Notes: generated by a model from the sequence alone, not told the origin. A stretch of DNA of 64,000 nucleotides from Aurelia coerulea (GCA_039566865.1 CM076958.1:8222501-8286500); one strand, 5' to 3'. Positions 43,101 through 46,570 are shown, counted from the stretch's first letter. Numbers and translations: made by a program.

Positions 43101-46100
43101 AAGTTGTAATGTATTTTTCTCTCTGCGAAAATTTCTTATAAAACAAGGATTTAGATTCATCCTTGTTCGGTAAATTTCAGTGACAAGCAACTGTAGATTT
43201 CGTTGATGAATGGAGACTGAATGGTCTGTAATAAACAGTTCTTCAAAACTTGAGGTCCGATCATGATACGCTATTCGTAATGCTCTTTCGTGAATGGAGT
43301 TAATTTTTGCATTAACTCGTCTATCATGAAACATCCATATCAATGGACAGTAGCTAAATCGTGACATTACGAAAGCTTTCATGACTTTCTTAATTTGTTC
43401 TTCAGGCATATACGGAGAGGCCCTTGCAAGGGCATGTAGCTTCTGGCTTGCTTTCGTACACACCATGTTCACGTTTTGCTTGAAATTTAGCTTTTGGTCA
43501 ATTACAACGCCCAACAATTTTCCTTCTTTACTCTCTTTAATGACAGAGGAACCAACTCTTATGTAGCCTGCGTACAGCCTCAACTCCTCCTCAAAGGAAA
43601 AGTAGAGTCTGCGCAACAACGAAACAAAGCTCGTACTGCCTCGCTTGGATTATCGGTGGTATTTAAGTTTATTGTTTATTGATTGTGTTTGATCCAATCA
43701 AATCCATCTGGCAACTTTCTGCCAGATTGGTTTGATTGTAGTTTCTATTGTTGATTGTTCACTGCCTTTCTGCACACAGATTTTGAATCGCGCGGTGCGA
43801 AAAAAAGTAATGAACAAACTTCACAGACTTTGAAATAGCTAATAGTCTGCTCGTGTCAAATTGTCTGAATTGCAGTTTCTTGTACTTGTGTTTTGACGCT
43901 CTCTCTAGTAGAACAACTGTAGAAGAGCCTTTCGCACTTCAAGCTTGCTCGCCGTCACAATCAACCAAACCTTCGATGTAAACGAAGAAACTGCAGCACT
44001 GCAAGGCCAGGCAGGACCGGACGAGCCAGGCTGAGTCGTACAACTCACCTCACATCACAGTTTATTCTATTTGTCAAGGCCACAGCCTTCGTCTCTTGAA
44101 GTGAAACAACTCGAAATTTGCCTTGTTGGCGAGACGCAACAAAACCGATATTTGAATGTAAGAAATTCATAAATAGTAGGGACAGTGTTTCTCCAAAACA
44201 AATATTGTAAATTCAAATTACAAAAGTGAATGTCGTTTATGGACGGCAAGAACATTTCAATGGGGATTAATGTACTGGGCTTCTCAATGAAAAGGGCGAA
44301 ATGTTATCACTGCTGACTTTGAATACCAAATTATGCCATCAGCATTTACTTTCACATGCTTGATAAATTCAGTTTATATTTCATCATAATAGGCTTCCTT
44401 CAGTCAAGAGCGTCAAAGCAAATTTATTTCAGTTTCATCAGGAAAATTATGTTCAAGCAATTACCAATCTTGGATCTCGTGGGATTTCCTGCGGTTTTAT
44501 TCACAGATTTATGCATTTAATAGGTATCACGCGCTATGAAGCGGCCCACATCTGCTTTGCCGCGCGTCGAGAATATCAGACAGAGGCTACCAGTTTTGCA
44601 GCGTCAGCGTAGTAGCTTTGCTTCGTTGTTGCGCAGACTCTACTTTTCCTTTGAGGGGGAGATGAGGCTGCACGCAGGCTACTCTTATTGAGATTTCAGT
44701 CTCTTTCTCACCAAATACAAGGAGATGGCATTTCTCCTCGTTTAGTTTCATGCAGTTTTGTTCAAACCAATTGCTCAGTTCAACAGTATCATTTTCCAGC
44801 TTTGAAATATCCTCCCGTAATTCTTGATGAGAACAATAGATTGTCGTATCGTCTGCATAATTACAGATTTCAGTCTCATTCAACTAAGGAAAATATCATT
44901 GATAAATATATTAAAGAGGAGAGGCCCCAGGACTGATCCTTGGGAGACACCTAATTTCAATTCTTTCCAAGAGCTGAATGAACCATTTATTTTGACTCGT
45001 TGCCTTCTACCTGGTAGATAACTGTACACCATCTGTATTGCATTTTTACTAAAGCCGTATGCGTTCAATTTAGCAAGCAAGAGTTCATGGTTGAGACAGT
45101 CGAAAGCCTTGGATAAGTCCATAAGGACTGCTGCTCCAACAAAACCTCTGTTGTCTAAGGTTTTCTTACAAGTCTCTACCAATTTCAGCAAAGCATGCTG
45201 AGTATTGTAACCCTGTCGATACGCGCAAAGGCTAGGCGAGAGACATTTGTTAACAAAAGGTAGCATTTGATTTGTCAAAAGTCTCTCAAAAACTTTGGAG
45301 ACTGAAGGTAATACTGTTATTGGTCTATAGTTCTTTTTGTGGAATGAGTCACTATTCTTGAAAAGTGCACTAACATCACCGTCTTTCAGTTCATCGGATG
45401 GCGCAGTTTAAAACAGCGCAGGGTTGACGCCAGACTGACAATGTTATATAAGATCATACATGGACTTGTGTCTACTCAACTAAAAGATCATCTGAAATAT
45501 TCTGTTGTAAACGAGAAACTAATACAGCTTCAAGCAAAAACATATTATGTTTGGTTCTAATCTCTGCCAAGTACAATCATACAATGGAGAGGCTTACATT
45601 CGAACGTGACTGCTAGTCACACTCTAGAAGTTTTCAAAAACAGAGTGCAGGAAAAGCAACATGAAAGATTTGTTTAATGACATACTTTTATTATGTTCAT
45701 GTGTTAAAAAGACTCTTATTTTACTTTATTATAGCCTTAAAGGGAACTAAGCATATAAAAATGGCTCAAGCTTTATCCAATCCAAGTTCAATATTTGACA
45801 TTTATATCAAAGACCTATATATGCTAAGATTCCCTTTAACTTAGAAAATTAAGACAAGAAATATATACATATTTTGTCTTTCTTTTTTCATTATCATTTT
45901 AGAAACTGTTGCTAAGCTTCTTTGTAGAAGACATTCAGTATATTGGTAGATAGATTGGAAGGTAGATAGATACATCATTTTGGGACTCCCGGTACTTGAC
46001 TTATTTCAATCCCAGGCTTTTTGAAGAGAGACTTTCAGCTCACTGTGACTTGGTACTTGGTATTTGGTACGTCATTGAGGCCCATGGTTTAGGTGTATCT

Positions 46101-46451
46101 TAGATTTAAAATGTCGGATTAATAATCCTGGGAGTTACTGGCAAAGGAAACGCTGTCAAAATTTATCTAGGTGTCAACTAAGGGCAACAAATTTTACAAT
46201 TGCTTTCTTAACATTAATAAATGTTGAAATAGGGACCTTTATCGGCATAGTTTATAGTTCTCACCCTCTCTGGATACTTTGAAAGAATACAATTTGGCCC
46301 ATAAAGGGATTTAGAAATATTGTCTGCACATTATTTTTCTTACAGAGGGCAAAGAGAAGCTTGGTTTGAGCAGTTTTGGTGTTTCTATAACCACTCTGGA
46401 GGAAGTGTTCCTAAAAGTTGGAGAAGGAAGTATCCAGGCTGGGACCGATGG
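4108..46451 (+). CDS. ABCA3: ABCA-subfamily (ABCA3-like) ABC transporter, partial: NBD1 and following regulatory segment, seven exons
   Basis: Join of 4108-4198, 12002-12192, 18459-18577, 19526-19672, 20525-20614, 29675-29859 and 46346-46451. The family moves lipids across membranes using ATP. The joined exons carry every NBD1 motif in order: Walker A (GHNGAG then KTTT, split by an intron), Q-loop (LCPQHN), signature (LSGGM), Walker B (VVFLDEP) and H-loop (TTHFM). ABCA-typical blocks follow ([37 protein letters not shown]). The CCGSSL and [11 protein letters not shown] blocks favour ABCA3 over ABCA1, as I recall the family. All junctions are GT-AG and keep frame. Introns of about 0.85-16.5 kb are packed with transposons. 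The first membrane domain and the second half of the transporter are not in the window. No stop interrupts the exons, so the gene is probably functional. Confidence 0.9.
4417..5455 (+). mobile_element. LINE family D, 5'-truncated RT and C-terminal fragment in intron 1
   Basis: Sense-strand ORF pieces at 4417-4797 ([17 protein letters not shown], then [13 protein letters not shown]), 4829-5182 (thumb region: [21 protein letters not shown]) and on to ~5450 ([13 protein letters not shown]). A single frameshift near 4798 separates palm from thumb, and a stop replaces a codon at ~5180. The motif B' glycine is mutated (IPQDSC). Copies of the same family are at 12420-13230, 15934-17336 and 28037-29567. 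Confidence 0.8.
5585..6680 (+). mobile_element. LINE family A, 5'-truncated copy with (AAATG)n tail
   Basis: RT palm at 5585-5926 ([26 protein letters not shown]) and C-terminal domain at 6144-6533 ([32 protein letters not shown]). A short 3' UTR follows with CACGGCCCTCTGAAAAGC and GGGGCTACCGTGCC, ending in AAATGAAATGAAATGAAATG at about 6658-6680. The 3' UTR signature recurs at 20185-20300. Frameshifts around 5925-6140 kill the ORF. Confidence 0.82.
6821..7319. mobile_element. MITE with CCGGGTGTCCC terminal inverted repeats, TA target site
   Basis: The left end CCGGGTGTCCCAAAATGATG mirrors the right end CATCATTTGAGAACACCCGG. TA flanks both sides at 6819-6820 and 7320-7321. Similarity of the arms continues inward through CATAACC(A/G)ATGAA. 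TA duplication and CCGGGTG ends fit a non-autonomous Tc1/mariner element. A half copy of the same family is at 42262-42445. Confidence 0.8.
7381..9017. mobile_element. Probable DNA transposon with GCTAGAGT..GTCGCCCATTATG ends
   Basis: 7381-7404 and the reverse complement of 8994-9017 agree at 22 of 24 bases. Further copies of GTCGCCCATTATG at ~7783 (same orientation as the left end) and CATAATGGGCGAC at ~8799 suggest two nested or duplicated ends. A LINE E fragment occupies the middle (7803-8455). No transposase ORF is visible and no clear target duplication was found. Confidence 0.5.
7803..8455 (+). mobile_element. LINE family E 3' fragment
   Basis: Starts at RT thumb ([17 protein letters not shown]), with a stop near 8020, then an open stretch 8053-8331 reading [19 protein letters not shown] and ending in [16 protein letters not shown] follows with GTTGGTTTGAATTAGTTGCC and a short ATTATTATTTATT tail. 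The minus-strand copy at 21755-23380 is the same family and carries a longer 5' portion. Confidence 0.78.
9060..9156 (+). mobile_element. LINE E-type 3' end remnant
   Basis: TAGTTGGTTTGAATTAGCTAGTG at ~9073 followed by an (AAT)n-like tail at about 9135-9156 repeats the 3' UTR text seen at 8365. No coding sequence remains. Confidence 0.5.
9420..9706. repeat. 17-bp minisatellite (CTTAGGG[A/G]CATGCTCT[G/T])
   Basis: About 16-17 units of a 17-bp repeat. Units alternate between ending CTG and CTT, giving a 34-bp higher-order period. Each unit contains a GCATGC or ACATGC palindrome. TTAGGG within it is coincidental and not telomeric. Confidence 0.92.
9780..10593. mobile_element. MITE with AGAACCCGCAAA ends, TA target site
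   Basis: The left end AGAACCCGCAAAATAGAAA mirrors the right end TTTCTATTTGCGGGTTCT. TA flanks both ends (9778-9779, 10594-10595). A shared AGGCTGTTTTTGAAAAAT / AGGCTGTTTTGAAAAATT sequence lies just inside each end. A second MITE is inserted in the middle (10029-10456). The AACCCGC core resembles the element at 11507-11905. Confidence 0.72.
10029..10456. mobile_element. MITE with CCCGGGGGGGGGTAC ends and 8-bp target duplication
   Basis: Ends CCCGGGGGGGGGTACTTGAT and a right end of poly-C then CCCGGG, with an inner mirrored block ACGGGGACGTGCCGC / GCGGCACGTCCCCGT. The 8-bp duplication ATTCTAGG is perfect at 10021-10028 and 10457-10464. The interior has repeated (A)CACCCTGTCCCGGAGTA text. An 8-bp duplication fits a hAT-type non-autonomous element. 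Confidence 0.85.
10594..11506. other. Intronic non-coding sequence
   Basis: No repeat ends, RT fragments or exon-like blocks recognised. Short open stretches on the minus strand have no family resemblance. Confidence 0.4.
11507..11905. mobile_element. MITE with CAGTAGAAACCCGCATAAAA ends (pogo-like), TA target site
   Basis: The perfect 26-bp inverted repeat CAGTAGAAACCCGCATAAAA plus GAACCT is found at both ends. TA flanks at 11505-11506 and 11906-11907. CAGT ends with TA duplication fit a pogo/Tigger-type non-autonomous element. It lies about 95 bp upstream of the Q-loop exon acceptor. Confidence 0.85.
12002..12192 (+). CDS. ABCA3: ABCA3-like exon: Walker A lysine, Q-loop
   Basis: Begins with two bases completing glycine, then [17 protein letters not shown], and later [20 protein letters not shown], ending ALK. 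It contains the catalytic lysine and the Q-loop glutamine. The acceptor TTTCTTAG precedes 12002 and the donor GTAACG starts at 12193. Exactly 63 codons follow the split codon (phase 0 at the end). Confidence 0.93.
12420..13230 (-). mobile_element. LINE family D fragment, minus strand
   Basis: 12929-12447 encodes the C-terminal part ([43 protein letters not shown]). Going upstream, 13220-13034 gives [20 protein letters not shown] and EFMVIGHP. A frameshift near 12950-13030 separates them. The 5' side is broken at ~13200 where a different repeat begins. The family matches 28037-29567. Confidence 0.78.
13199..13262. repeat. Direct repeat copy 1 (CCAACGTATTC..GGAGAGAGC)
   Basis: About 64 bp (CCAACGTATTCCCATCGGAT ... 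AAGATATGGAGAGAGC) recurs at 13518-13581 with one or two changes. The pair brackets the 13335-13517 repeat. CCTTCCTTCCAGAC inside pairs with GTCTGGAAGGAAAG at ~13278-13291 to form a hairpin. Confidence 0.75.
13335..13517. repeat. Interspersed repeat, copy 1 (CACTGCTTGTTGCTCACAAA)
   Basis: Nearly identical to 15681-15856, including GGGGCTACGAAACTGCTCTC and TCTCCGGTGAGAATAC. Both copies sit next to family D LINE sequence. No ORF. It may be a SINE or the end of a non-autonomous element. Confidence 0.75.
13518..13581. repeat. Direct repeat copy 2 (CCAACGTATTC..GGAGAGAGC)
   Basis: Second copy of the ~64-bp sequence at 13199-13262, with TTCTCATC where copy 1 has TTCCCATC. Confidence 0.75.
13582..14380. 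other. Intronic sequence without recognisable features
   Basis: No repeat ends, LINE motifs or exons recognised. A 70-codon minus-strand open stretch at 14261-14049 has no family I recognise. Confidence 0.4.
14440..15235. repeat. Tandem array of a ~68-bp unit, about 12 copies
   Basis: The core AACGATGTCATGCTAAAACG then CAGATCT(C/T)TCGTTGCTGA then AACATGCATAAAATTCT recurs at intervals of about 66-70 bp. One copy (~14840) has an internal deletion. Copies are not separated by unique spacers. A diverged unit precedes the array at 14345-14440. No ORF. Confidence 0.93.
15236..15680. other. Intronic sequence without recognisable features
   Basis: Nothing recognised apart from short open stretches with no family resemblance. 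Confidence 0.35.
15681..15856. repeat. Interspersed repeat, copy 2 (CACTGCTTGTTGCTCACAAA)
   Basis: Matches 13335-13517 apart from scattered substitutions and a small deletion after GTGTAGAACAT. A TATTAG microsatellite follows 14 bp downstream. Confidence 0.75.
15871..15933. repeat. (TATTAG)n microsatellite
   Basis: Ten or so uninterrupted hexanucleotide units with one TATTAC variant. It separates the interspersed repeat from the start of a family D LINE. Confidence 0.95.
15934..17336 (-). mobile_element. LINE family D fragment interrupted by a MITE
   Basis: Minus strand from 17336: [20 protein letters not shown] to DLNNY. This is cut at 17243 by the MITE 16439-17242, then resumes at 16438 with [20 protein letters not shown]. 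It ends near 15990 with [19 protein letters not shown]. The reading resumes cleanly across the MITE, so the MITE is younger. The frame is lost near 16200. Confidence 0.82.
16439..17242. mobile_element. Foldback MITE with CCGGGTGACCCA ends, TA target site
   Basis: Ends CCGGGTGACCCAGAAAAAAG and CTTTTTTTTGGGTCACCCGG, with TA at 16437-16438 and 17243-17244. The two halves mirror each other almost throughout. For example, GTCCCTAGGTACCTAAA at ~16758 pairs with TTTAGGTATCTAGGGAC at ~16908, and CAGATCTTCAAA pairs with TTTGAAGATCTG. A Tc1/mariner-type non-autonomous origin is likely. Confidence 0.85.
17985..18143. repeat. Tandem duplication of ~70-85 bp
   Basis: ATTGATTGATAA...TTTTGAGACAAAACACGAAACG...ACAATAATGGTTTTTTAATA and TGAAG occurs twice, 17985-18053 and 18072-18143. 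The second copy carries an extra AAGTGTG. Flanking AT-rich intron shows nothing else. Confidence 0.8.
18291..18421. repeat. Palindromic element with 40-bp arms
   Basis: 18291-18330 and the reverse complement of 18382-18421 agree at about 36 of 40 bases (core TACTTCGGTAATTTC and TTTTCCTATAAATAAC). A related AAATTACCAAAGTATA lies at ~18150. It ends about 37 bp before the acceptor of the signature exon. Probably a small MITE. Confidence 0.75.
18459..18577 (+). CDS. ABCA3: ABCA3-like exon: helical subdomain and ABC signature
   Basis: Starts [15 protein letters not shown] and runs to the signature [12 protein letters not shown], then TG of a split cysteine codon. The acceptor TTCTGTTGTAG has a good pyrimidine tract and the donor GTATGG starts at 18578. 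The phase-2 end matches the next exon, which supplies C and then TGT GCA. Confidence 0.92.
18578..19525. other. Intron between signature and Walker B exons
   Basis: Only short low-complexity stretches were seen. No transposon ends or RT motifs recognised. Confidence 0.5.
19526..19672 (+). CDS. ABCA3: ABCA3-like exon: Walker B and H-loop
   Basis: Encodes [20 protein letters not shown] and then MDA through VVLTTHF, ending with AT of a split methionine. Walker B aspartate, catalytic glutamate and switch histidine are all present. The acceptor is TTTCCCTGCAG and the donor GTAAGT starts at 19673. Confidence 0.94.
20185..20300 (+). mobile_element. LINE family A 3' UTR remnant
   Basis: GGCGCAGCCCCCAAAAATCA, GACTGACGTGGCTACCGTGC and an A-rich end match the 3' UTR at 6600-6660 (CACGGCCCTCTGAAAAGC, GACGGGGCTACCGTGCC). 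No coding portion. It sits in the ~0.85-kb intron between the Walker B and GDRIAIM exons. Confidence 0.6.
20525..20614 (+). CDS. ABCA3: ABCA3-like exon: DEAD/GDRIAIM block
   Basis: Completes ATG, then reads [19 protein letters not shown] and [10 protein letters not shown], ending in two bases of a split arginine codon. The acceptor is TTTCTAAAG and the donor GTGCGT starts at 20615. The sequence is the usual end of an ABCA NBD1. Confidence 0.92.
20815..20866. repeat. (AAT)n/(ATG)-rich microsatellite, left of MITE
   Basis: ATAATAATGATAATAATAAT-type repeat that abuts the inserted MITE. The same repeat continues on the right side (21589-21740), so the MITE split a microsatellite. Confidence 0.85.
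20867..21588. mobile_element. MITE with AAGGCCCTGTTACAC ends
   Basis: 20867-20894 and the reverse complement of 21561-21588 match at 27 of 28 bases (AAGGCCCTGTTACACT then CAAGGATATTC). The interior repeats GGATATTC/GAATATCC several times, forming sub-terminal repeats. The target duplication cannot be read because the flank is a microsatellite. No transposase. Confidence 0.85.
21589..21740. repeat. (AAT)n/(AATG) microsatellite, right of MITE
   Basis: About 150 bp of ATA/ATG/ACT triplets continuing the left-side microsatellite. It also adjoins the 3' end of the minus-strand LINE E, whose tail probably seeded it. Confidence 0.85.
21755..23380 (-). mobile_element. LINE family E, minus strand, with nested DNA transposon
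   Basis: From 23380 down: a motif around [13 protein letters not shown], then 23200-22934 ([30 protein letters not shown]). The copy is cut near 22886 by the inserted element 22141-22885 and resumes at 22140 with [10 protein letters not shown]. It ends 22072-21839 with [19 protein letters not shown] and [12 protein letters not shown]. The 5' part of the RT is missing. The related copy at 7803-8455 lacks the insertion and confirms the empty site. Confidence 0.83.
22141..22885. mobile_element. DNA transposon with ~130-bp terminal inverted repeats, in LINE E
   Basis: Ends CAAGGGCCTATAGGACGAGA and TCTCGTCCTATAGGCCCTTG are perfect. The mirrored arms continue for about 130 bp with few mismatches (TTGCAGTTAATTTCTAATGT, TCTCCTTGGTGGTTTCTTCT). 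Flanks GGCTGTC and GACTGTC form an imperfect 7-bp duplication. CAAGGG ends suggest a hAT-like class, but that is uncertain. No transposase ORF in 745 bp. Confidence 0.82.
23427..23711 (+). pseudogene. LINE B ORF1 N-terminal fragment
   Basis: 94 codons, of which the second half ([35 protein letters not shown]) is charged and ORF1-like. The frame ends at the MITE boundary. Beyond the MITE the text continues with TACTTTATTTCTC. Assignment to ORF1 rests on position and on the continuation at 24618, not on a recognised domain. Confidence 0.5.
23711..24607. mobile_element. MITE with GGGGAGACCGGGG ends, TA target site, inside LINE B ORF1
   Basis: GGGGAGACCGGGG at the left and CCCCGGTCTCCCC at the right, flanked by TA at 23709-23710 and 24608-24609. 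Sub-terminal CAATTGTAAC-type blocks recur near both ends (23731-23752 and 24384-24420). About 897 bp, no transposase. A Tc1/mariner or pogo-type non-autonomous element is likely. Confidence 0.85.
24618..25700 (+). pseudogene. LINE B ORF1: coiled coil plus SGNH/GDSL-like esterase
   Basis: 24784-25119 encodes [14 protein letters not shown] and then [20 protein letters not shown], a heptad-like coiled coil. Around 25452-25640 the frames give [14 protein letters not shown] (SGNH block I, GDS), then [18 protein letters not shown] (block III, GTND with the oxyanion asparagine). A frameshift near 25515 and stops earlier make it non-coding now. ORF1 proteins with an esterase domain are known from CR1/L2-type LINEs; they are thought to assist RNP formation or membrane association. 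Confidence 0.7.
26489..27492 (+). pseudogene. LINE B ORF2 reverse transcriptase, fragmented
   Basis: 26489-27007 has [20 protein letters not shown] (motif A with D to G change), [20 protein letters not shown] and [12 protein letters not shown] (motif C intact). After a stop at ~27005, 27055-27240 ([20 protein letters not shown]) and 27271-27492 ([19 protein letters not shown]) continue the thumb. The motif A aspartate loss (FDCLNH to FGCLNH) would by itself abolish catalysis. Confidence 0.78.
28037..29567 (-). mobile_element. LINE family D, 5'-truncated, best-preserved copy, with (TTTTTCAT)n tail
   Basis: Minus strand: 29567-29301 gives [20 protein letters not shown] and [20 protein letters not shown], then a one-base frameshift near 29320. 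29322-28234 is open for 362 codons through palm, thumb and C-terminus (KSYYMS). A UTR of about 170 bp precedes a T-rich tail (TTTCATTTTTCATTTTTC) at 28037-28072. It lies only ~110 bp upstream of the 29675 exon. The 5' end has no endonuclease, so this is a truncated insertion. Confidence 0.85.
28234..29322 (-). pseudogene. LINE D reverse transcriptase ORF, 362 codons, catalytic box YANDT
   Basis: Starts at [20 protein letters not shown] (motif A intact), then [20 protein letters not shown] at about residues 63-82. The catalytic box at ~91-95 reads YANDT instead of YADDT, with one aspartate changed to asparagine. The remainder ([40 protein letters not shown]) is a normal C-terminal domain ending at a natural stop. 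The long frame suggests recent insertion, but the active-site change and missing N-terminus make it inactive. Confidence 0.8.
29675..29859 (+). CDS. ABCA3: ABCA3-like exon: start of post-NBD1 regulatory segment
   Basis: One base completes arginine, then [20 protein letters not shown], later [14 protein letters not shown], and one base of a split glutamine codon. The acceptor is ACTGCTAG and the donor GTGAGT starts at 29860. The preceding intron is about 9.1 kb and holds a LINE E, a LINE B and a LINE D. Confidence 0.9.
29860..30570. other. Start of the 16.5-kb intron, AT-rich
   Basis: TACGATACCATGGGGAGCGA and ATGACTACCCCATGG at 30262-30301 recur in diverged form at 30902-30942 (ACGATACCAAGGGGAGCAAA, ATGACTACCCCAGGG), so a dispersed repeat of ~65 bp is present. 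No other feature recognised. Confidence 0.45.
30574..30830 (-). mobile_element. LINE family C 3'-terminal fragment
   Basis: The minus strand encodes [27 protein letters not shown] and [20 protein letters not shown], ending at a natural stop near 30574. This matches the C-terminus of the longer copy at 31296-32138. Only about 70 codons remain. Confidence 0.75.
31296..32138 (-). pseudogene. LINE C thumb and C-terminal domain, 280 codons
   Basis: An uninterrupted C-terminal piece. LEYGDVIYH at residues ~5-13 is the usual RT-thumb block. [20 protein letters not shown] and [20 protein letters not shown] follow. Residues ~205-245 form a Cys/His cluster ([33 protein letters not shown]), the C-x(n)-H-x4-C-like motif found at the end of many LINE ORF2 proteins. 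It ends at a natural stop. Confidence 0.8.
31296..33835 (-). mobile_element. LINE family C, linker through C-terminus, decayed
   Basis: Minus strand: 33795-33571 linker ([20 protein letters not shown]), 33552-33100 ([40 protein letters not shown]), 33095-32739 RT fingers ([20 protein letters not shown]), 32790-32488 palm ([29 protein letters not shown]), 32500-32159 and 32138-31296 thumb and C-terminus ([46 protein letters not shown]). The catalytic motif C is lost to a frameshift near 32500. Poly-C/poly-G expansions at ~32622 and 32807-32820 also break the frame. A young LINE B starts right at the 5' break. Confidence 0.83.
33838..34692 (+). mobile_element. LINE family B, 5'-truncated, with (GAT)n tail
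   Basis: Starts in the thumb ([17 protein letters not shown] in frame pieces), then 34031-34540 is open: [33 protein letters not shown], ending [15 protein letters not shown]. The 3' UTR has TAATTAGCTGTAATTTTAGC and GCCTACTTTGTAAATAAATT before GATGATGATGATGATG (about 34674-34691). It sits at the 5' edge of the minus-strand LINE C, tail to the right. Confidence 0.85.
34693..35337. other. Intronic sequence, possible old MITE
   Basis: GGGTAACTCCTATATGGGGT at ~34757 and GGGGGGTTACC at ~35222 with an ATGACCCCATAGACCGGGAA block suggest decayed inverted repeats. I could not define ends. Confidence 0.3.
35338..35585. repeat. Degenerate G-rich minisatellite (CAGTACAGTGGGGAGGCATC)
   Basis: Around nine irregular units built on TCAGTACAGTGGGGA with GGCATCC/GGATACC spacers, unit length about 20-35 bp. 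Frequent runs of four G. Confidence 0.8.
35716..35960. repeat. Interspersed repeat, copy 1 (inverse of 41700-41950)
   Basis: GGAGACTACTTTCTGATGGC, TCTGATTACTTTTCCACTTG and CCCGCAGTTTGTTAAAAAAT recur as reverse complement at about 41700-41950. The GGCCGTGGGCAGTCCAGTGG end resembles a tRNA-like A box, but no tRNA fold is visible. Class unknown. Confidence 0.7.
36163..36601. mobile_element. MITE with CCGCTAAAGCTCT ends, TA target site
   Basis: The left end CCGCTAAAGCTCTCTAAGCC mirrors the right end GGGGCTTAGTAGAGCTTTAA then CGG. TA flanks at 36161-36162 and 36602-36603. The interior has a run of 22 G at 36496-36517. A probable diverged relative is at 3490-3826. Confidence 0.8.
36604..37238. other. 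Intronic sequence without recognisable features
   Basis: Nothing recognised. An open minus-strand stretch at 36982-36755 has no family resemblance. Confidence 0.35.
37239..37980 (+). mobile_element. LINE family C, part 1 (interrupted by LINE A)
   Basis: Plus strand: [67 protein letters not shown] and [18 protein letters not shown]. Text runs up to ICEF at ~37980, where the antisense LINE A tail begins. The continuation resumes at 39249. This is thumb and C-terminal region only. Confidence 0.82.
37983..39247 (-). mobile_element. LINE family A inserted antisense in LINE C
   Basis: Minus strand: 39242-38652 RT palm ([50 protein letters not shown]) and 38667-38194 C-terminal domain ([54 protein letters not shown]). 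The two ORFs overlap by 16 bases in different frames, so one frameshift separates them. The 3' UTR ends in a TTTTTCATTTTCATTTCAT-type tail at 37981. It is truncated at the 5' end. The best-preserved family A copy. Confidence 0.87.
38652..39242 (-). pseudogene. LINE A reverse transcriptase palm, 196 codons
   Basis: Contains [20 protein letters not shown] at residues ~34-53 and [13 protein letters not shown] at ~66-78, both intact. [20 protein letters not shown] and [20 protein letters not shown] continue into the thumb. The frame ends where the thumb (CIQV) overlaps the next piece in another frame, so only a frameshift away from the C-terminal domain. Confidence 0.8.
39249..40200 (+). mobile_element. 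LINE family C, part 2 with 3' UTR
   Basis: [20 protein letters not shown] and [20 protein letters not shown] continue part 1, then 39466-39720 gives [20 protein letters not shown] and [10 protein letters not shown], the C-terminal Cys/His motif, ending in a natural stop. The 3' UTR holds a T-run, a T/G-rich block (39800-40070) and a strong hairpin (40091-40147) before an A-rich end near 40190. Confidence 0.75.
40091..40147 (+). other. RNA-type hairpin in LINE C 3' region
   Basis: GTGGCATTTGTAGTGAGGA at 40091-40109 pairs over 19 positions with TCCTCGCTGCAAATGCCAC at 40129-40147. Two pairs are G-U wobbles only if the plus strand is the RNA. The 19-base loop is CCCGGTGACCATGCATCTT. Position just before the poly-A-like end suggests an RT recognition structure. 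Confidence 0.75.
40201..41690. other. Intronic sequence, few recognisable features
   Basis: No LINE motifs or clear terminal repeats. Short plus and minus open stretches have no family resemblance. A CpG-poor, AT-rich intron. Confidence 0.35.
41700..41950. repeat. Interspersed repeat, copy 2 (inverse of 35716-35960)
   Basis: CAAACTGCGGGTCTGTGCAA, CAAGTGGAAAAGTAATCAGA and AAGTAGTCTCCAAGTTTGGT are the inverse of the copy at 35716. It ends near CATGGCCTACCAGTGCAC. An open frame through it (41479-42042) is accidental. Confidence 0.7.
42262..42445. mobile_element. Half MITE (same family as 6821-7319)
   Basis: GGCTTGAATTTGAGCAG, AACATCCTCAAATGCAATTT, AGCCTTTCGGCAATCGGATT and GGTTATGGAGATATAAGCAA match the right half of the 6821-7319 element. 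The terminal CACCCGG is missing because a LINE fragment starts here. Confidence 0.7.
42446..42790 (+). mobile_element. LINE thumb fragment, different family
   Basis: [40 protein letters not shown] and [13 protein letters not shown] are the RT thumb block of a LINE not otherwise seen in the window. A stop ends it at 42676 and weak continuation ([11 protein letters not shown]) runs to ~42740. Family not determined. Confidence 0.65.
43065..45400 (-). mobile_element. LINE family B, minus strand, with nested DNA transposon
   Basis: From 45278 down: [40 protein letters not shown] (motif A intact), [20 protein letters not shown] (P to S), then [14 protein letters not shown] at ~44855. The insertion 43564-44681 cuts it after TEIS. 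The remainder (43560-43065: [40 protein letters not shown]) follows in the same order. It is 3'-truncated at 43065. At least one stop separates the palm pieces near 44880. Confidence 0.84.
43564..44681. mobile_element. DNA transposon with ~75-bp TAGCCTGCG inverted repeats, in LINE B
   Basis: The left end TAGCCTGCGTACAGCCTCAA mirrors the right end ATGAGGCTGCACGCAGGCTA. A further GGAAAAGTAGAGTCTGCGCA block matches TGCGCAGACTCTACTTTTCC. Flanking octamers CTCTTATG and CTCTTATT agree at 7 of 8 bases. About 1.1 kb, no transposase ORF. An 8-bp duplication would fit hAT, P or MuDR-like classes; not resolved. Confidence 0.82.
45405..45690 (+). mobile_element. LINE C-terminal fragment, unclassified
   Basis: Plus strand: [35 protein letters not shown] and [14 protein letters not shown] match the usual LINE C-terminal block ending the ORF2 protein. 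A stop after YYVWF breaks it. It abuts the 5' end of the minus-strand LINE B. Confidence 0.6.
45691..46345. other. Intronic sequence up to the EEVFLKVG exon
   Basis: Nothing recognised except a GATAGATAGAT-like short repeat around 45950-45975 and the acceptor TTTTTCTTACAG at 46334-46345. Confidence 0.5.
46346..46451 (+). CDS. ABCA3: ABCA3-like exon: EEVFLKVG block
   Basis: Two bases complete glutamine, then [32 protein letters not shown] and TDG. This block marks the end of the first half of ABCA proteins, just before the second membrane domain. The acceptor is TTTTTCTTACAG and the donor GTATGT starts at 46452. The next exon was not found in the remaining 17.5 kb. Confidence 0.9.
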
Positions 46452-46570
46452 GTATGTATAGTCTATCCCTTTAATCCTTTCATTTGTTTGGAATTCTTTT
46501 CGCACTGCTGAATCATAATCTGTCCCAATGGCATGCACTTAGTACCAATCGAGTAAAATTTGCCAGTGTA

